Below, one piece after another: positions 1-5,739 of a DNA stretch of 5,744 nt. The DNA comes from an uncultured Bacteroidota bacterium. Lineage in GTDB: Bacteria > Bacteroidota > Bacteroidia > 2-12-FULL-35-15. The position numbers and the translations under genes are program-made. Position 1 is the first letter of the stretch; every line of letters starts with the position of its first letter. The stretch is taken from positions 1 to 5,744 of the forward strand of contig CAISYK010000039.1 in NCBI GenBank assembly GCA_903889605.1. The letters are read 5' to 3'. Under the pieces are notes generated by a model. The model did not search any database, was not told the DNA's origin, and saw nothing but the letters and a program-made list of their open reading frames with translations.

Positions 1-1
1 G

Positions 2-76
2 CTTTTTAAAAAACTGGATCCTGCAGGTGAATATATAGGGGATAAACCTTTGTTTTATGTGAATTTAGATAATTAA
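2..76 (+). CDS. Possible C-terminal end of an upstream protein (partial)
   Basis: Frame 2 is open from the left edge to a TAA at 74-76 and would encode the last 24 residues of a protein ending in PLFYVNLDN. The other two plus-strand frames meet stops early (TAA at 7-9; TAG near 36). The peptide has an ordinary mix of charged, aromatic and small residues, which fits a real C-terminus, but 24 codons are too few to name a family or to exclude a chance open frame. If real, it lies on the same strand as mfd, about 390 bases upstream, so co-transcription is not obvious. Confidence 0.35.
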   Translation, partial: LFKKLDPAGEYIGDKPLFYVNLDN

Positions 77-309
77 TTTGTTCAGGAAAACACAGGAGTC
101 TAATAAGCAGGACCCCAAAATATATTATTTGCAAAATTTGTCATACTGATATTGAGCGGTTCAAGTTTTTTCAAAATTGAATACACAATAGATTATATGT
201 TTTTCAATAGATCTCTAATTCTGTTTTGCTGTTTTTTGCAGTTCTGACAGCTGCTTTGTTTGATATATAGGATCACACTTATCAAGATCACATAAAATAA
301 AAATGGTTC

Positions 310-361
310 AGAGGCATAATGCAGGTTCGTACTGACTGAGCGCATTTCATGTTCAGCCTCT
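310..361. other. Nested inverted repeat (hairpin) upstream of mfd
   Basis: AGAGGC at 310-315 pairs exactly with GCCTCT at 356-361. Inside it, AATGC at 318-322 pairs with GCATT at 342-346, leaving a 19-base apical loop. The outer stem is GC-richer than the surrounding AT-rich DNA. It could be part of a leader or small RNA, a terminator remnant or chance pairing. There is no T-tract after either side, which argues against an intrinsic terminator. It lies about 80 bases upstream of the likely mfd promoter, so it would not be in the mfd transcript if that promoter is used. Confidence 0.3.
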
Positions 362-442
362 CGAAATATCTGCAGCAGCTTTTATCCATAATGACATTGA
401 ACAAACTGGGCTGATATAAACATTCATACGGCATATTTTTTG

Positions 443-450
443 TATTTTTG
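443..450 (+). promoter_or_regulatory. Likely mfd promoter -7 element
   Basis: TATTTTTG matches the Bacteroidetes housekeeping sigma -7 consensus TAnnTTTG exactly. It ends 16 bases before the GTG chosen as the mfd start, implying a leader of only about 10 bases. No TTG was found at the usual 17-23 base spacing upstream, so the -33 element is missing or weak. The site helps decide the start: the upstream TTG at 440 would lie before the transcription start and so could not be used from this promoter. Confidence 0.45.
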
Positions 451-466
451 TATTCTTTTAAGGCTT

Positions 467-3400
467 GTGACAAAAGAAGATATTTTACGCAAATACAGTG
501 ATTCCAAAAACAATTCTTTCTTAATAGATGAATTGAAAGGGAGTTCTGCGCGCATTCGGTTAAAAGGTATCGTTGGTTCAGGGTCTGCATTTATTACAGC
601 TGCAGCACATCAAAACATTTACAAAACCAATTTACTGATACTTGCTGATAAAGAAGATGCAGCTTATTTTCTTAATGATTTAGAAAATTTATTAGGAGAG
701 GAAAATGTATTGTTTTTTCCTGCATCATACCGTATGCCATATCAGCATGAAGATATTGACAATTCAAATATCCTGCTCCGTGCCGAAGTATTGAATAAAA
801 TCAATACCGGTAAAAGACATATTTGTATTGTAACCTACCCTGAAGCGCTCACCGAAAAAGTTGTTACAAAAACTCACCTCAGCAAAAACACATTAGAATT
901 AAAACAGGGTGAAAAAATTTCGATTGATTTTATATGCGAAGTATTATTGGAATACGGCTTTGACCGCGTAGACTACGTTATAGAGCCTGGGCAATTTTCT
1001 GTAAGAGGCGGCATAGTGGATATCTTTTCTTTCTCAAATGATAGTCCTTACCGGATTGAATTTTTAGGAAATGAGGTTGATTCTATCCGCAGTTTCGATT
1101 CTATTTCACAGCTATCCATTAAAAAGCTGGAATACTGTACCATTATTCCAAACATACAAACAAGGTTACTTCAGGAAAGCCGGCAGACATTTTTTGAATT
1201 TATTCCTGAAAATTCTGTTGTGTGGTTCAAGCATTTTCAATTAACAATTGATAGGATAGAAAAAGCCTTTTCTCTTGCTGAAGACTCTTACCTTAAGCTG
1301 GATTCCGTTATTGAGCAGCTTGAACCGAAAGAACTGTATATTGATAAAGACACATTTACGAAACAGGTTTTAAAATTTCCGCTGGTCGAATTCGGCAATC
1401 ACTTTTCATTAACACCAACACTGACAATAACGTATAATTTTTCTCCTCAGCCAAGTTTTAATAAAAATTTCAGTTACTTATTAGATAGTCTGAATGCTAA
1501 TATTAAGAATGGTTTCAGCAACATTATTTTTGCCGAAAATCATAAACAAATTGATAGGCTTTATTCAATATTTGAAGATATTTCTAAAACTTCAAAATAT
1601 GCAGCAAGCGCTATCCCTTTTGACGAAGGCTGGGGTGAGGCTTCTATTTCCAATGGGTTTATCGACAATGATTTAAAACTTGCCTGTTATACCGATCATC
1701 AGATTTTCGACCGTTACCACCGCTTCCGCTTAAAAAACAGTTTCAATAAAAAGAGTGAGGCGCTTACACTTAAAGAATTAAAAGGATTGAACCCCGGAGA
1801 TTATATCACTCATATCGATTATGGAATAGGCCGTTACGGCGGTTTAGAAATCATTGAAGTAAACGGCAAAACACAGGAAACTATTCGTTTGGTTTATAAA
1901 GATTATGATATTGTAAATATCAGTATTCACTCTTTACACCGCATTGCAAAATATTCAGGCAAAGAAGGCGCAGAGCCAAAAATAAATAAACTCGGCAGCA
2001 ATACCTGGGCAACGCTGAAACAAAAAACAAAGAAAAAAGTTAAGGAGATCGCCTATGATTTAATTCAGCTTTATGCTAAACGAAAAACTTTAAAAGGCTT
2101 CCAGTTCAGCCCTGACAACTATTTGCAGAATGAGCTGGAAGCGTCTTTTATTTATGAAGACACCCCTGATCAAATAAAATCAACAGCCGATTTTAAAAAA
2201 GACATGGAAAGTGAATGGCCTATGGACAGGCTTATTTGCGGTGATGTAGGTTTCGGAAAAACAGAAGTAGCTGTGAGGGCTGCATTTAAAGCGGTTTGCG
2301 ACAGCAAACAAGTGGCAATACTTGTTCCAACTACTATTCTTGCACTGCAGCATTATAAAACCTTTTCCGACAGGTTAAAAAATTTCCCTTGTAAGATTGA
2401 TTATATTAATCGTTTTAAAACAGCAAAAGAACAGAAAGAAACACTTGAAAAACTGCAGAAAGGCCAAATAGATATTTTGATTGGAACACATGGTATCGTA
2501 GGGAAAAATGTAAAGTTTAAAGATTTAGGTTTGATGATTGTTGATGAAGAACAAAAGTTCGGCGTTGGTGTAAAGGATAAATTAAAAACTCTGAAAACTA
2601 ACCTGGATACTCTCACCCTAACAGCAACTCCAATCCCCCGCACCCTTCAGTTTTCAATGATGGGAGCTCGTGATTTGTCTGTTATCAGCACACCTCCGCC
2701 TAACCGCTATCCTGTTCAAACGGAACTGCACACATTTAACGAAGAAATTATTCGTGATGCCGTTATGTTTGAAGTATCCCGAGGGGGACAAGTATTTTTT
2801 GTGCACAATAGGGTGCAGAATATTATGGAAGTTGCAGGAATGATTTCACGCCTTTGTCCTGATGTAAAGGTTGCAATTGGCCACGGACAAATGGACGGCG
2901 ACAAACTGGAAAAGGTGATGCTTGATTTTGTTGAAGGAGAATACGATGTATTGGTTGCGACAACTATTATTGAATCAGGTTTGGACATTGCCAATGCCAA
3001 CACTATTATAATAAACCAGGCGCACATGTTCGGTTTGAGTGATCTGCACCAGATGCGCGGACGTGTGGGGCGGTCCAACAAAAAGGCGTTTTGTTATCTG
3101 CTAACTGCACCGGTTTCTTTACTCACCAGTGAAGCACGCAAACGGTTGAAAGCTATTGAGGAATTTTCTGACCTTGGAAGCGGATTCAACATTGCAATGC
3201 GGGATCTGGACATACGCGGGGCAGGCAATTTATTAGGAGGTGAACAAAGCGGTTTCATCAACGAAATAGGTTTTGAGATGTATCAAAAAATATTGAATGA
3301 AGCCATATTAGAACTGCGTTTAGAGCACGAAGAGTTACGAACTACAGAAGTTGGAGGGTCGCATAAATATACCGGAACTATTCACACTGCATACATAAAT

Positions 3401-3853
3401 GATTGTGCAATAGATACAGATTTGGAGATTTTAATTCCTGATGATTTTGTTAATAATATTGCCGAGCGTTTGTCATTATACCGTGAACTGGATGATGCTA
3501 AGGATGAATCAGAATTGAAAGCTTTTGAAACCAATCTGCTCGATCGGTTTGGAGCTGTTCCGCAGCAGACTATAGAATTAATTCATACTATCCGCCTGCG
3601 CTGGCTGGCAATGGAAATCGGATTTGAAAAATTAATGCTGAAGAACAACCGTATGTCGGGATACTTCATTCAAAATCAAAAATCCCCTTATTATCAAAGC
3701 GAAACATTTACAAAAGTTCTGAAATTTGTACAGATGAATGCCCGTACCTGCAAAATGAAAGAGAGCAGCGGCAAACTGACGCTTTCATTTGAAAATATTA
3801 AATCTATTGATGATGCAATTACCGCTTTAAAACCTGTGATCAGTGCTCTCTAA
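467..3853 (+). CDS. mfd: Transcription-repair coupling factor Mfd
   Basis: Mfd is a cytoplasmic ATP-driven DNA translocase. It binds RNA polymerase stalled at lesions, pushes it off the template and recruits UvrA for nucleotide excision repair. From GTG 467 the protein has about 1128 residues, close to the family's usual 1100-1150. Domains in order: a UvrB-like N-terminal module with a degenerate Walker A (GIVGSGSAF, about 34-42, lacking GKT, as usual in the family) and VRGGIVD at 179-185; a CarD-like RNA polymerase interaction domain at about 437-505 (NPGD 442-445, SLHRIAKY from 489); and a superfamily 2 translocase with Walker A GDVGFGKTE (592-600, Lys598), DEEQ (693-696), TATPIPR (719-725) and QMRGRVGR (862-869). 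The C-terminal TRCF domain runs from about 979. All key motor residues seen are intact, with no frameshift. The frame is open back to TTG 440, but that would add nine unlike residues upstream of the promoter. GTG 467 is preceded by a weak AAGG and gives a V/MTKEDIL start. Confidence 0.97.
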   Translation: MTKEDILRKYSDSKNNSFLIDELKGSSARIRLKGIVGSGSAFITAAAHQNIYKTNLLILADKEDAAYFLNDLENLLGEENVLFFPASYRMPYQHEDIDNSNILLRAEVLNKINTGKRHICIVTYPEALTEKVVTKTHLSKNTLELKQGEKISIDFICEVLLEYGFDRVDYVIEPGQFSVRGGIVDIFSFSNDSPYRIEFLGNEVDSIRSFDSISQLSIKKLEYCTIIPNIQTRLLQESRQTFFEFIPENSVVWFKHFQLTIDRIEKAFSLAEDSYLKLDSVIEQLEPKELYIDKDTFTKQVLKFPLVEFGNHFSLTPTLTITYNFSPQPSFNKNFSYLLDSLNANIKNGFSNIIFAENHKQIDRLYSIFEDISKTSKYAASAIPFDEGWGEASISNGFIDNDLKLACYTDHQIFDRYHRFRLKNSFNKKSEALTLKELKGLNPGDYITHIDYGIGRYGGLEIIEVNGKTQETIRLVYKDYDIVNISIHSLHRIAKYSGKEGAEPKINKLGSNTWATLKQKTKKKVKEIAYDLIQLYAKRKTLKGFQFSPDNYLQNELEASFIYEDTPDQIKSTADFKKDMESEWPMDRLICGDVGFGKTEVAVRAAFKAVCDSKQVAILVPTTILALQHYKTFSDRLKNFPCKIDYINRFKTAKEQKETLEKLQKGQIDILIGTHGIVGKNVKFKDLGLMIVDEEQKFGVGVKDKLKTLKTNLDTLTLTATPIPRTLQFSMMGARDLSVISTPPPNRYPVQTELHTFNEEIIRDAVMFEVSRGGQVFFVHNRVQNIMEVAGMISRLCPDVKVAIGHGQMDGDKLEKVMLDFVEGEYDVLVATTIIESGLDIANANTIIINQAHMFGLSDLHQMRGRVGRSNKKAFCYLLTAPVSLLTSEARKRLKAIEEFSDLGSGFNIAMRDLDIRGAGNLLGGEQSGFINEIGFEMYQKILNEAILELRLEHEELRTTEVGGSHKYTGTIHTAYINDCAIDTDLEILIPDDFVNNIAERLSLYRELDDAKDESELKAFETNLLDRFGAVPQQTIELIHTIRLRWLAMEIGFEKLMLKNNRMSGYFIQNQKSPYYQSETFTKVLKFVQMNARTCKMKESSGKLTLSFENIKSIDDAITALKPVISAL

Positions 3854-3894
3854 CTAAAATTATAAAAACACATTTAATTCAATAGGCTGTAATT

Positions 3895-3920
3895 ACAATA
3901 ATTTTTGACAACAATAATTT
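3895..3920. repeat. Short direct repeat upstream of the small exported-protein gene
   Basis: ACAATAATTT occurs exactly at 3895-3904 and again at 3911-3920, 16 bases from start to start, in the AT-rich gap after mfd. The spacing, about one and a half helical turns, and the position about 40-65 bases before the next start codon could suit a regulatory site. In such AT-rich DNA a chance repeat is also quite possible. Confidence 0.25.
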
Positions 3921-3937
3921 AGTTTGATTATTACATT

Positions 3938-3945
3938 TATTTTCG
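3938..3945 (+). promoter_or_regulatory. Weak promoter -7-like element for the exported-protein gene
   Basis: TATTTTCG matches the Bacteroidetes -7 consensus TAnnTTTG at all but one position. It ends 14 bases before the ATG at 3960, nearly the same geometry as at mfd. No -33 TTG lies at the normal distance: the candidates at 3905-3907 and 3924-3926 are too far and too close. The gene could instead be read from mfd, since no strong terminator separates them. Confidence 0.25.
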
Positions 3946-3959
3946 CAAAAAAAAGTATT

Positions 3960-4550
3960 ATGCGTAGTTTGATTGTCCTTTTCCTTTTTTCTTCTGTTTC
4001 GGTTTTTCCTCAAGGAGATGTGCAAAAAAGCGAAGGCAAGAAAATTCAAACCATCAAAGAGACCTCAATTGCAGGTAATGAAAAAAAATTCTTTGTTGAG
4101 ATAAACGTCACACAGACATCTTCATATTGCGGAGGAGCAAGACCTTCACCTGAAATGATTGAGCAATTGGGAACCCCAACTCCTTTGGCAGAAAAAAAAC
4201 TATACATCAAGAAAGGAGAAAAAAACACATTTGATTCTAACATATTTTTAGAAATAAGCAGTGATACTTCTGGGAAAATTCAGCTTCTGCTGCCTTCAGG
4301 AAAATATTTTATTGTTGATGAATCAAAGAAAGGAAAAAGCAGCTATAACGCACTTTTAAAAAGATTTGCCAAAGCATCAAACAACTATACAGAAGTAAAT
4401 AAAAACTGTTTAAAAAACTGGTTCGAACAACCAGATTTTGTTTTTGAAATTAATGAAGCAGATTCAAAAGGTTTAAGAATAAATTTTCATAAAGGCTGCA
4501 TCTGGACAGAAACCCCGTGCGTCCATTATACCGGCCCTAAGCCTCCTTAA
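3960..4550 (+). CDS. Small exported protein with four cysteines, unknown function
   Basis: This predicted protein of 196 aa is not assigned to a family. ATG 3960 is chosen because it opens directly onto a signal peptide (MRSLIVLFLF, then SSVSVFPQ). Cleavage after Gln18 would fit the Bacteroidetes habit of ending signal peptides in AQ-like residues. No cysteine follows the hydrophobic stretch, so it is probably not a lipoprotein. An in-frame TTG at 3924 would add 12 residues before the signal peptide and is less likely. The mature part holds cysteines at 57, 150, 180 and 187, perhaps forming two disulfides in the periplasm or outside the cell. Other marks are SSYCGGARPSPEM (54-66), LPSGKYFIVDESK (111-123) and a C-terminal tail rich in Pro and Gly. 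The LPSGKY turn recalls beta-sandwich Cna-B or transthyretin-like folds, an inference from short motifs only. It converges on the acetyltransferase gene with 36 bases between stop codons. Confidence 0.8.
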   Translation: MRSLIVLFLFSSVSVFPQGDVQKSEGKKIQTIKETSIAGNEKKFFVEINVTQTSSYCGGARPSPEMIEQLGTPTPLAEKKLYIKKGEKNTFDSNIFLEISSDTSGKIQLLLPSGKYFIVDESKKGKSSYNALLKRFAKASNNYTEVNKNCLKNWFEQPDFVFEINEADSKGLRINFHKGCIWTETPCVHYTGPKPP

Positions 4551-4552
4551 AA

Positions 4553-4591
4553 GTTATTACTGTTTTTATACGGGCAATCAAAACAGCTAAC
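4553..4591. terminator. Hairpin between convergent genes, possible terminator
   Basis: CTGTTTT at 4560-4566 pairs with AAAACAG at 4580-4586 around a 13-base loop. Below a small internal loop, GTTA at 4553-4556 pairs with TAAC at 4588-4591. The lower stem overlaps the stop codon of the minus-strand acetyltransferase gene. Read on the minus strand, the structure runs into a TTTT, so it fits a terminator for that gene better than for the plus-strand gene. The stem is AT-rich and would be weak. Confidence 0.35.
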
Positions 4592-5168
4592 ACTTCACTC
4601 CCTTTAAGTAATTATGGAATTGGTATTTGTGCAGAAGCATAGCCACATAAGTTTCAGGAACCGCCAATTCGAGGCTGCAGTATTTAATCTTATTTTGGAT
4701 AGAGGCTGGATATTCTTTCATCACTTGAAAACCGAAAGGAATAAAGAATTCGGGGATAATACAAACCAGGTAAATATTTTTTGAAGAACCCTTAATTAGC
4801 TTTTTAACAATCGCTTTACCAATGCCCTTTCTGCGCAGTTTGGTAACCACGCCTAAGGAGCATAGTTCAAAACAATCAGTATGTTCACGGATTCTGCCGA
4901 AGCCAGCCAATTCTTCACCTCGAAATGCGGTTATAAATTGTTCTTTTTTTAAATTACGGCAGTCTAATTCAAATTCATTTATGAATGCACAAACCTGTTC
5001 AAACTCTTTATCCGTAGGTTCTCTGAGGGTAACGAGCTCCTCCGGGCCTCCCCCAAAGGGAGGAGGTGCTTCACTTTGAGTTCTATGCTTAACTTGCAGT
5101 GCAGTACTCCTTCCCTTTGGGAGGGTTGGGGTGGGTTTCTTTTTAGTGATGATGCCCGTGTTCTCCAT
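4587..5168 (-). CDS. GNAT-family N-acetyltransferase with repeat-derived N-terminus
   Basis: The product probably transfers an acetyl group from acetyl-CoA to an amine; the substrate cannot be told. From the ATG at 5168, 193 residues are encoded. The GNAT domain begins near VTLREPTDKEFEQV (GTT codon at 5033) and runs to the C-terminus. The acetyl-CoA pyrophosphate-binding motif is R112-x-x-G115-x-G117 within LRRKGIGKAIV, and the later PEFFIPFGF (139-147) is the usual motif B segment with its GF. The family core looks complete and unbroken. The start is uncertain. Between the GNAT core and the slyD 3' end there is no in-frame ATG, GTG or TTG, only a CTG (GCA-CTG-CAA) and an ATA. The in-frame ATGs at 5168, 5174 and 5180 all lie inside slyD in another frame. 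A start at 5168 gives a 26-base overlap and about 45 residues, mostly repeat-encoded and rich in Pro, Gly and Lys, before the domain. The gene is probably co-transcribed with slyD. Confidence 0.75.
   Translation of the reverse strand: MENTGIITKKKPTPTLPKGRSTALQVKHRTQSEAPPPFGGGPEELVTLREPTDKEFEQVCAFINEFELDCRNLKKEQFITAFRGEELAGFGRIREHTDCFELCSLGVVTKLRRKGIGKAIVKKLIKGSSKNIYLVCIIPEFFIPFGFQVMKEYPASIQNKIKYCSLELAVPETYVAMLLHKYQFHNYLKGVKC
5036..5142. repeat. GC-rich inverted-arm repeat element, probably a dispersed intergenic repeat
   Basis: This insert of about 105 bp fills the slyD-acetyltransferase gap and is much richer in G and C than its neighbours. Its two arms, about 5047-5080 and 5090-5125, are imperfect inverted copies around a short centre (TTCTATGCTT). 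Each arm has its own hairpin: CCTCCC 5047-5052 with GGGAGG 5058-5063, and CCTTCCC 5109-5115 with GGGAGGG 5119-5125 (one T-G wobble). Hairpin-bearing elements with a CCTCCC-AAAGGGAGG core are, from general familiarity, common between genes in Bacteroidetes genomes. No other copy lies in this window, no transposase is present and no clear target-site duplication is seen, so ends and mobility are uncertain. Read on the minus strand it is open in the acetyltransferase frame and encodes PTPTLPKGR and SEAPPPFGGG. Confidence 0.65.
5119..5135 (+). other. G-quadruplex motif at the edge of the repeat
   Basis: GGGAGGGTTGGGGTGGG has four runs of at least three G separated by loops of 1, 2 and 1 bases, a canonical short-loop G-quadruplex pattern. 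It lies 7 bases beyond the slyD stop codon and overlaps the second hairpin arm of the repeat. The G-rich strand is the template for slyD and acetyltransferase transcription, so the transcript carries the C-rich complement. Folding could hinder polymerase or replication here, but that is inference. Confidence 0.6.
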
Positions 5169-5649
5169 GAACATGCCCATGCGACAATTCTTCTTCTGAA
5201 GCGACACGAACTTCAATTACTTCTCCTTTAAAATGCAGATCCTGACCAGCCAAAGGGTGATTAAAATCCATCTTTACATTTTCTGCGTTTATTTCCATAA
5301 CCACGCCATACAAACGCCCGCCTTCGTTGTCAACCATTGGAAGAGTTACTCCCACTTTTACATTTTCGTCATCAAATTTTCCGTCTTCTCCTACAAATGC
5401 TTCAATAGGTATTAATACCATGTGCTGCTCATCGCGCACTCCATAACCGCGTTTGTGTTCAATAAAAAAATCAAATGTGTCGCCTGCTTTTTTGCCTCGC
5501 AAATTAGTTTCAAAATCTTCAAGTAAACCTCCGGTACCAAAAATAAATACGAATGGGTTTTCTTTGCTTGTTTGTTCTATTTGTTCGCCTGTATCTTTTT
5601 TTGTTAAAAGGTAGTTTACAGAAACTACTGTGTTGTTTTCGATTGTCAT
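5143..5649 (-). CDS. slyD: SlyD-like FKBP-type peptidyl-prolyl cis-trans isomerase
   Basis: SlyD-type proteins are cytoplasmic folding helpers that isomerise Xaa-Pro bonds, act as chaperones and bind metal ions, notably nickel. The 168-residue product shows the family order. The FKBP N-terminal half has GTGGLLEDFETNLRG (38-52) and RGYG (67-70). An insert-in-flap chaperone domain follows at about 76-125. The conserved NHPLAGQDLHF (130-140) comes next, then a histidine-rich tail from 157 (HGHVHGEHGHHH). That tail closely resembles the metal-binding tail of E. coli SlyD but is shorter and lacks its cysteine. No signal peptide is seen. ATG 5649 is chosen over the in-frame ATG at 5682 because it opens onto MTIENNTVVSVNYLL, where the family fold begins, and because 5682 lies only two bases past the promoter -7 element. 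The stretch before 5649 is A/T-rich without a Shine-Dalgarno, as usual in Bacteroidetes. The gene heads a probable two-gene unit with the acetyltransferase. Confidence 0.93.
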   Translation of the reverse strand: MTIENNTVVSVNYLLTKKDTGEQIEQTSKENPFVFIFGTGGLLEDFETNLRGKKAGDTFDFFIEHKRGYGVRDEQHMVLIPIEAFVGEDGKFDDENVKVGVTLPMVDNEGGRLYGVVMEINAENVKMDFNHPLAGQDLHFKGEVIEVRVASEEELSHGHVHGEHGHHH

Positions 5650-5683
5650 TTTATAAAGTTTTTTTTTAATTATTAATTTCATG

Positions 5684-5691
5684 CAAAAATA
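5684..5691 (-). promoter_or_regulatory. Likely slyD promoter -7 element
   Basis: On the minus strand these bases read TATTTTTG, an exact match to the Bacteroidetes -7 consensus TAnnTTTG. Transcription would begin about 5-8 bases further on, giving a leader of about 28 bases to the ATG at 5649. Two TTG triplets lie upstream but at 7 and 11 bases, shorter than the usual 17-23, so the -33 element is not clear. Confidence 0.5.
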
Positions 5692-5731
5692 TGTAAATCA
5701 ATCAAATTATAATGTAAAAAATGGTGTTTTT

Positions 5732-5739
5732 TATTTTTG
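5732..5739 (+). promoter_or_regulatory. Possible divergent promoter -7 element at the right edge
   Basis: TATTTTTG on the plus strand matches TAnnTTTG exactly and lies about 40 bases from the oppositely directed slyD -7 element. It could serve a plus-strand gene beginning beyond the window. No -33 TTG at proper spacing was found, and A/T-rich DNA yields such matches by chance. Confidence 0.3.

Larger units (their letters stand above)
77..466. other. Intergenic region upstream of mfd, no gene recognised
   Basis: No convincing coding region or RNA gene is seen on either strand in these 390 bases. The only longer open frame, on the minus strand at 288-590, runs into mfd and looks like a chance frame. 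The region holds two pairs of exact short direct repeats: CAATAGAT at 186-193 and 205-212, and GATCACA at 271-277 and 286-292. It also has small hairpins around 228-254 (GCTGT at 228-232 with ACAGC at 247-251), a nested hairpin at 310-361, and a -7 promoter-like element at 443-450. No terminator with a clear T-tract follows the possible upstream gene. Confidence 0.6.

Noticed and set aside
288..590. Minus-strand open frame of 100 codons upstream of and into mfd
   Set aside because: It starts inside the mfd coding region on the opposite strand, the peptide resembles no family, and its composition (many Cys, Asn, Leu, Tyr) is what AT-rich noncoding DNA gives.
562..592. Missing GKT in the N-terminal nucleotide-binding-like loop of Mfd
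   Set aside because: The UvrB-like module of Mfd normally has a degenerate Walker A; ATP is used by the later translocase domain, which is intact here.
1494..1676. Plus-strand 60-codon frame inside mfd
   Set aside because: It is a frame-shifted reading of intact mfd with no start signal or family resemblance.
2401..3081. Two minus-strand open frames inside mfd
   Set aside because: They are opposite-strand shadows of the conserved translocase motor, whose motifs are all intact in the plus frame.
3888..3897. Perfect 10-base palindrome TGTAATTACA after mfd
   Set aside because: It is short, made almost wholly of A and T, and does not extend into its flanks; chance is enough to explain it in this AT-rich gap.
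4046..4243. Minus-strand open frame opposite the exported-protein gene
   Set aside because: The plus frame has a signal peptide and a well-formed protein; the minus frame is its shadow.
4822..5079. Plus-strand open frame opposite the acetyltransferase gene
   Set aside because: The minus frame has the GNAT acetyl-CoA motif. This one is serine- and proline-rich shadow sequence ending in the repeat.
5036..5142. CRISPR array or transposase-bearing insertion sequence at the GC-rich insert
   Set aside because: There is a single pair of inverted arms with no regular direct repeats or spacers, and no transposase is encoded in the window.
5233..5415. Plus-strand open frame opposite slyD
   Set aside because: It overlaps conserved SlyD sequence and has no supporting features.
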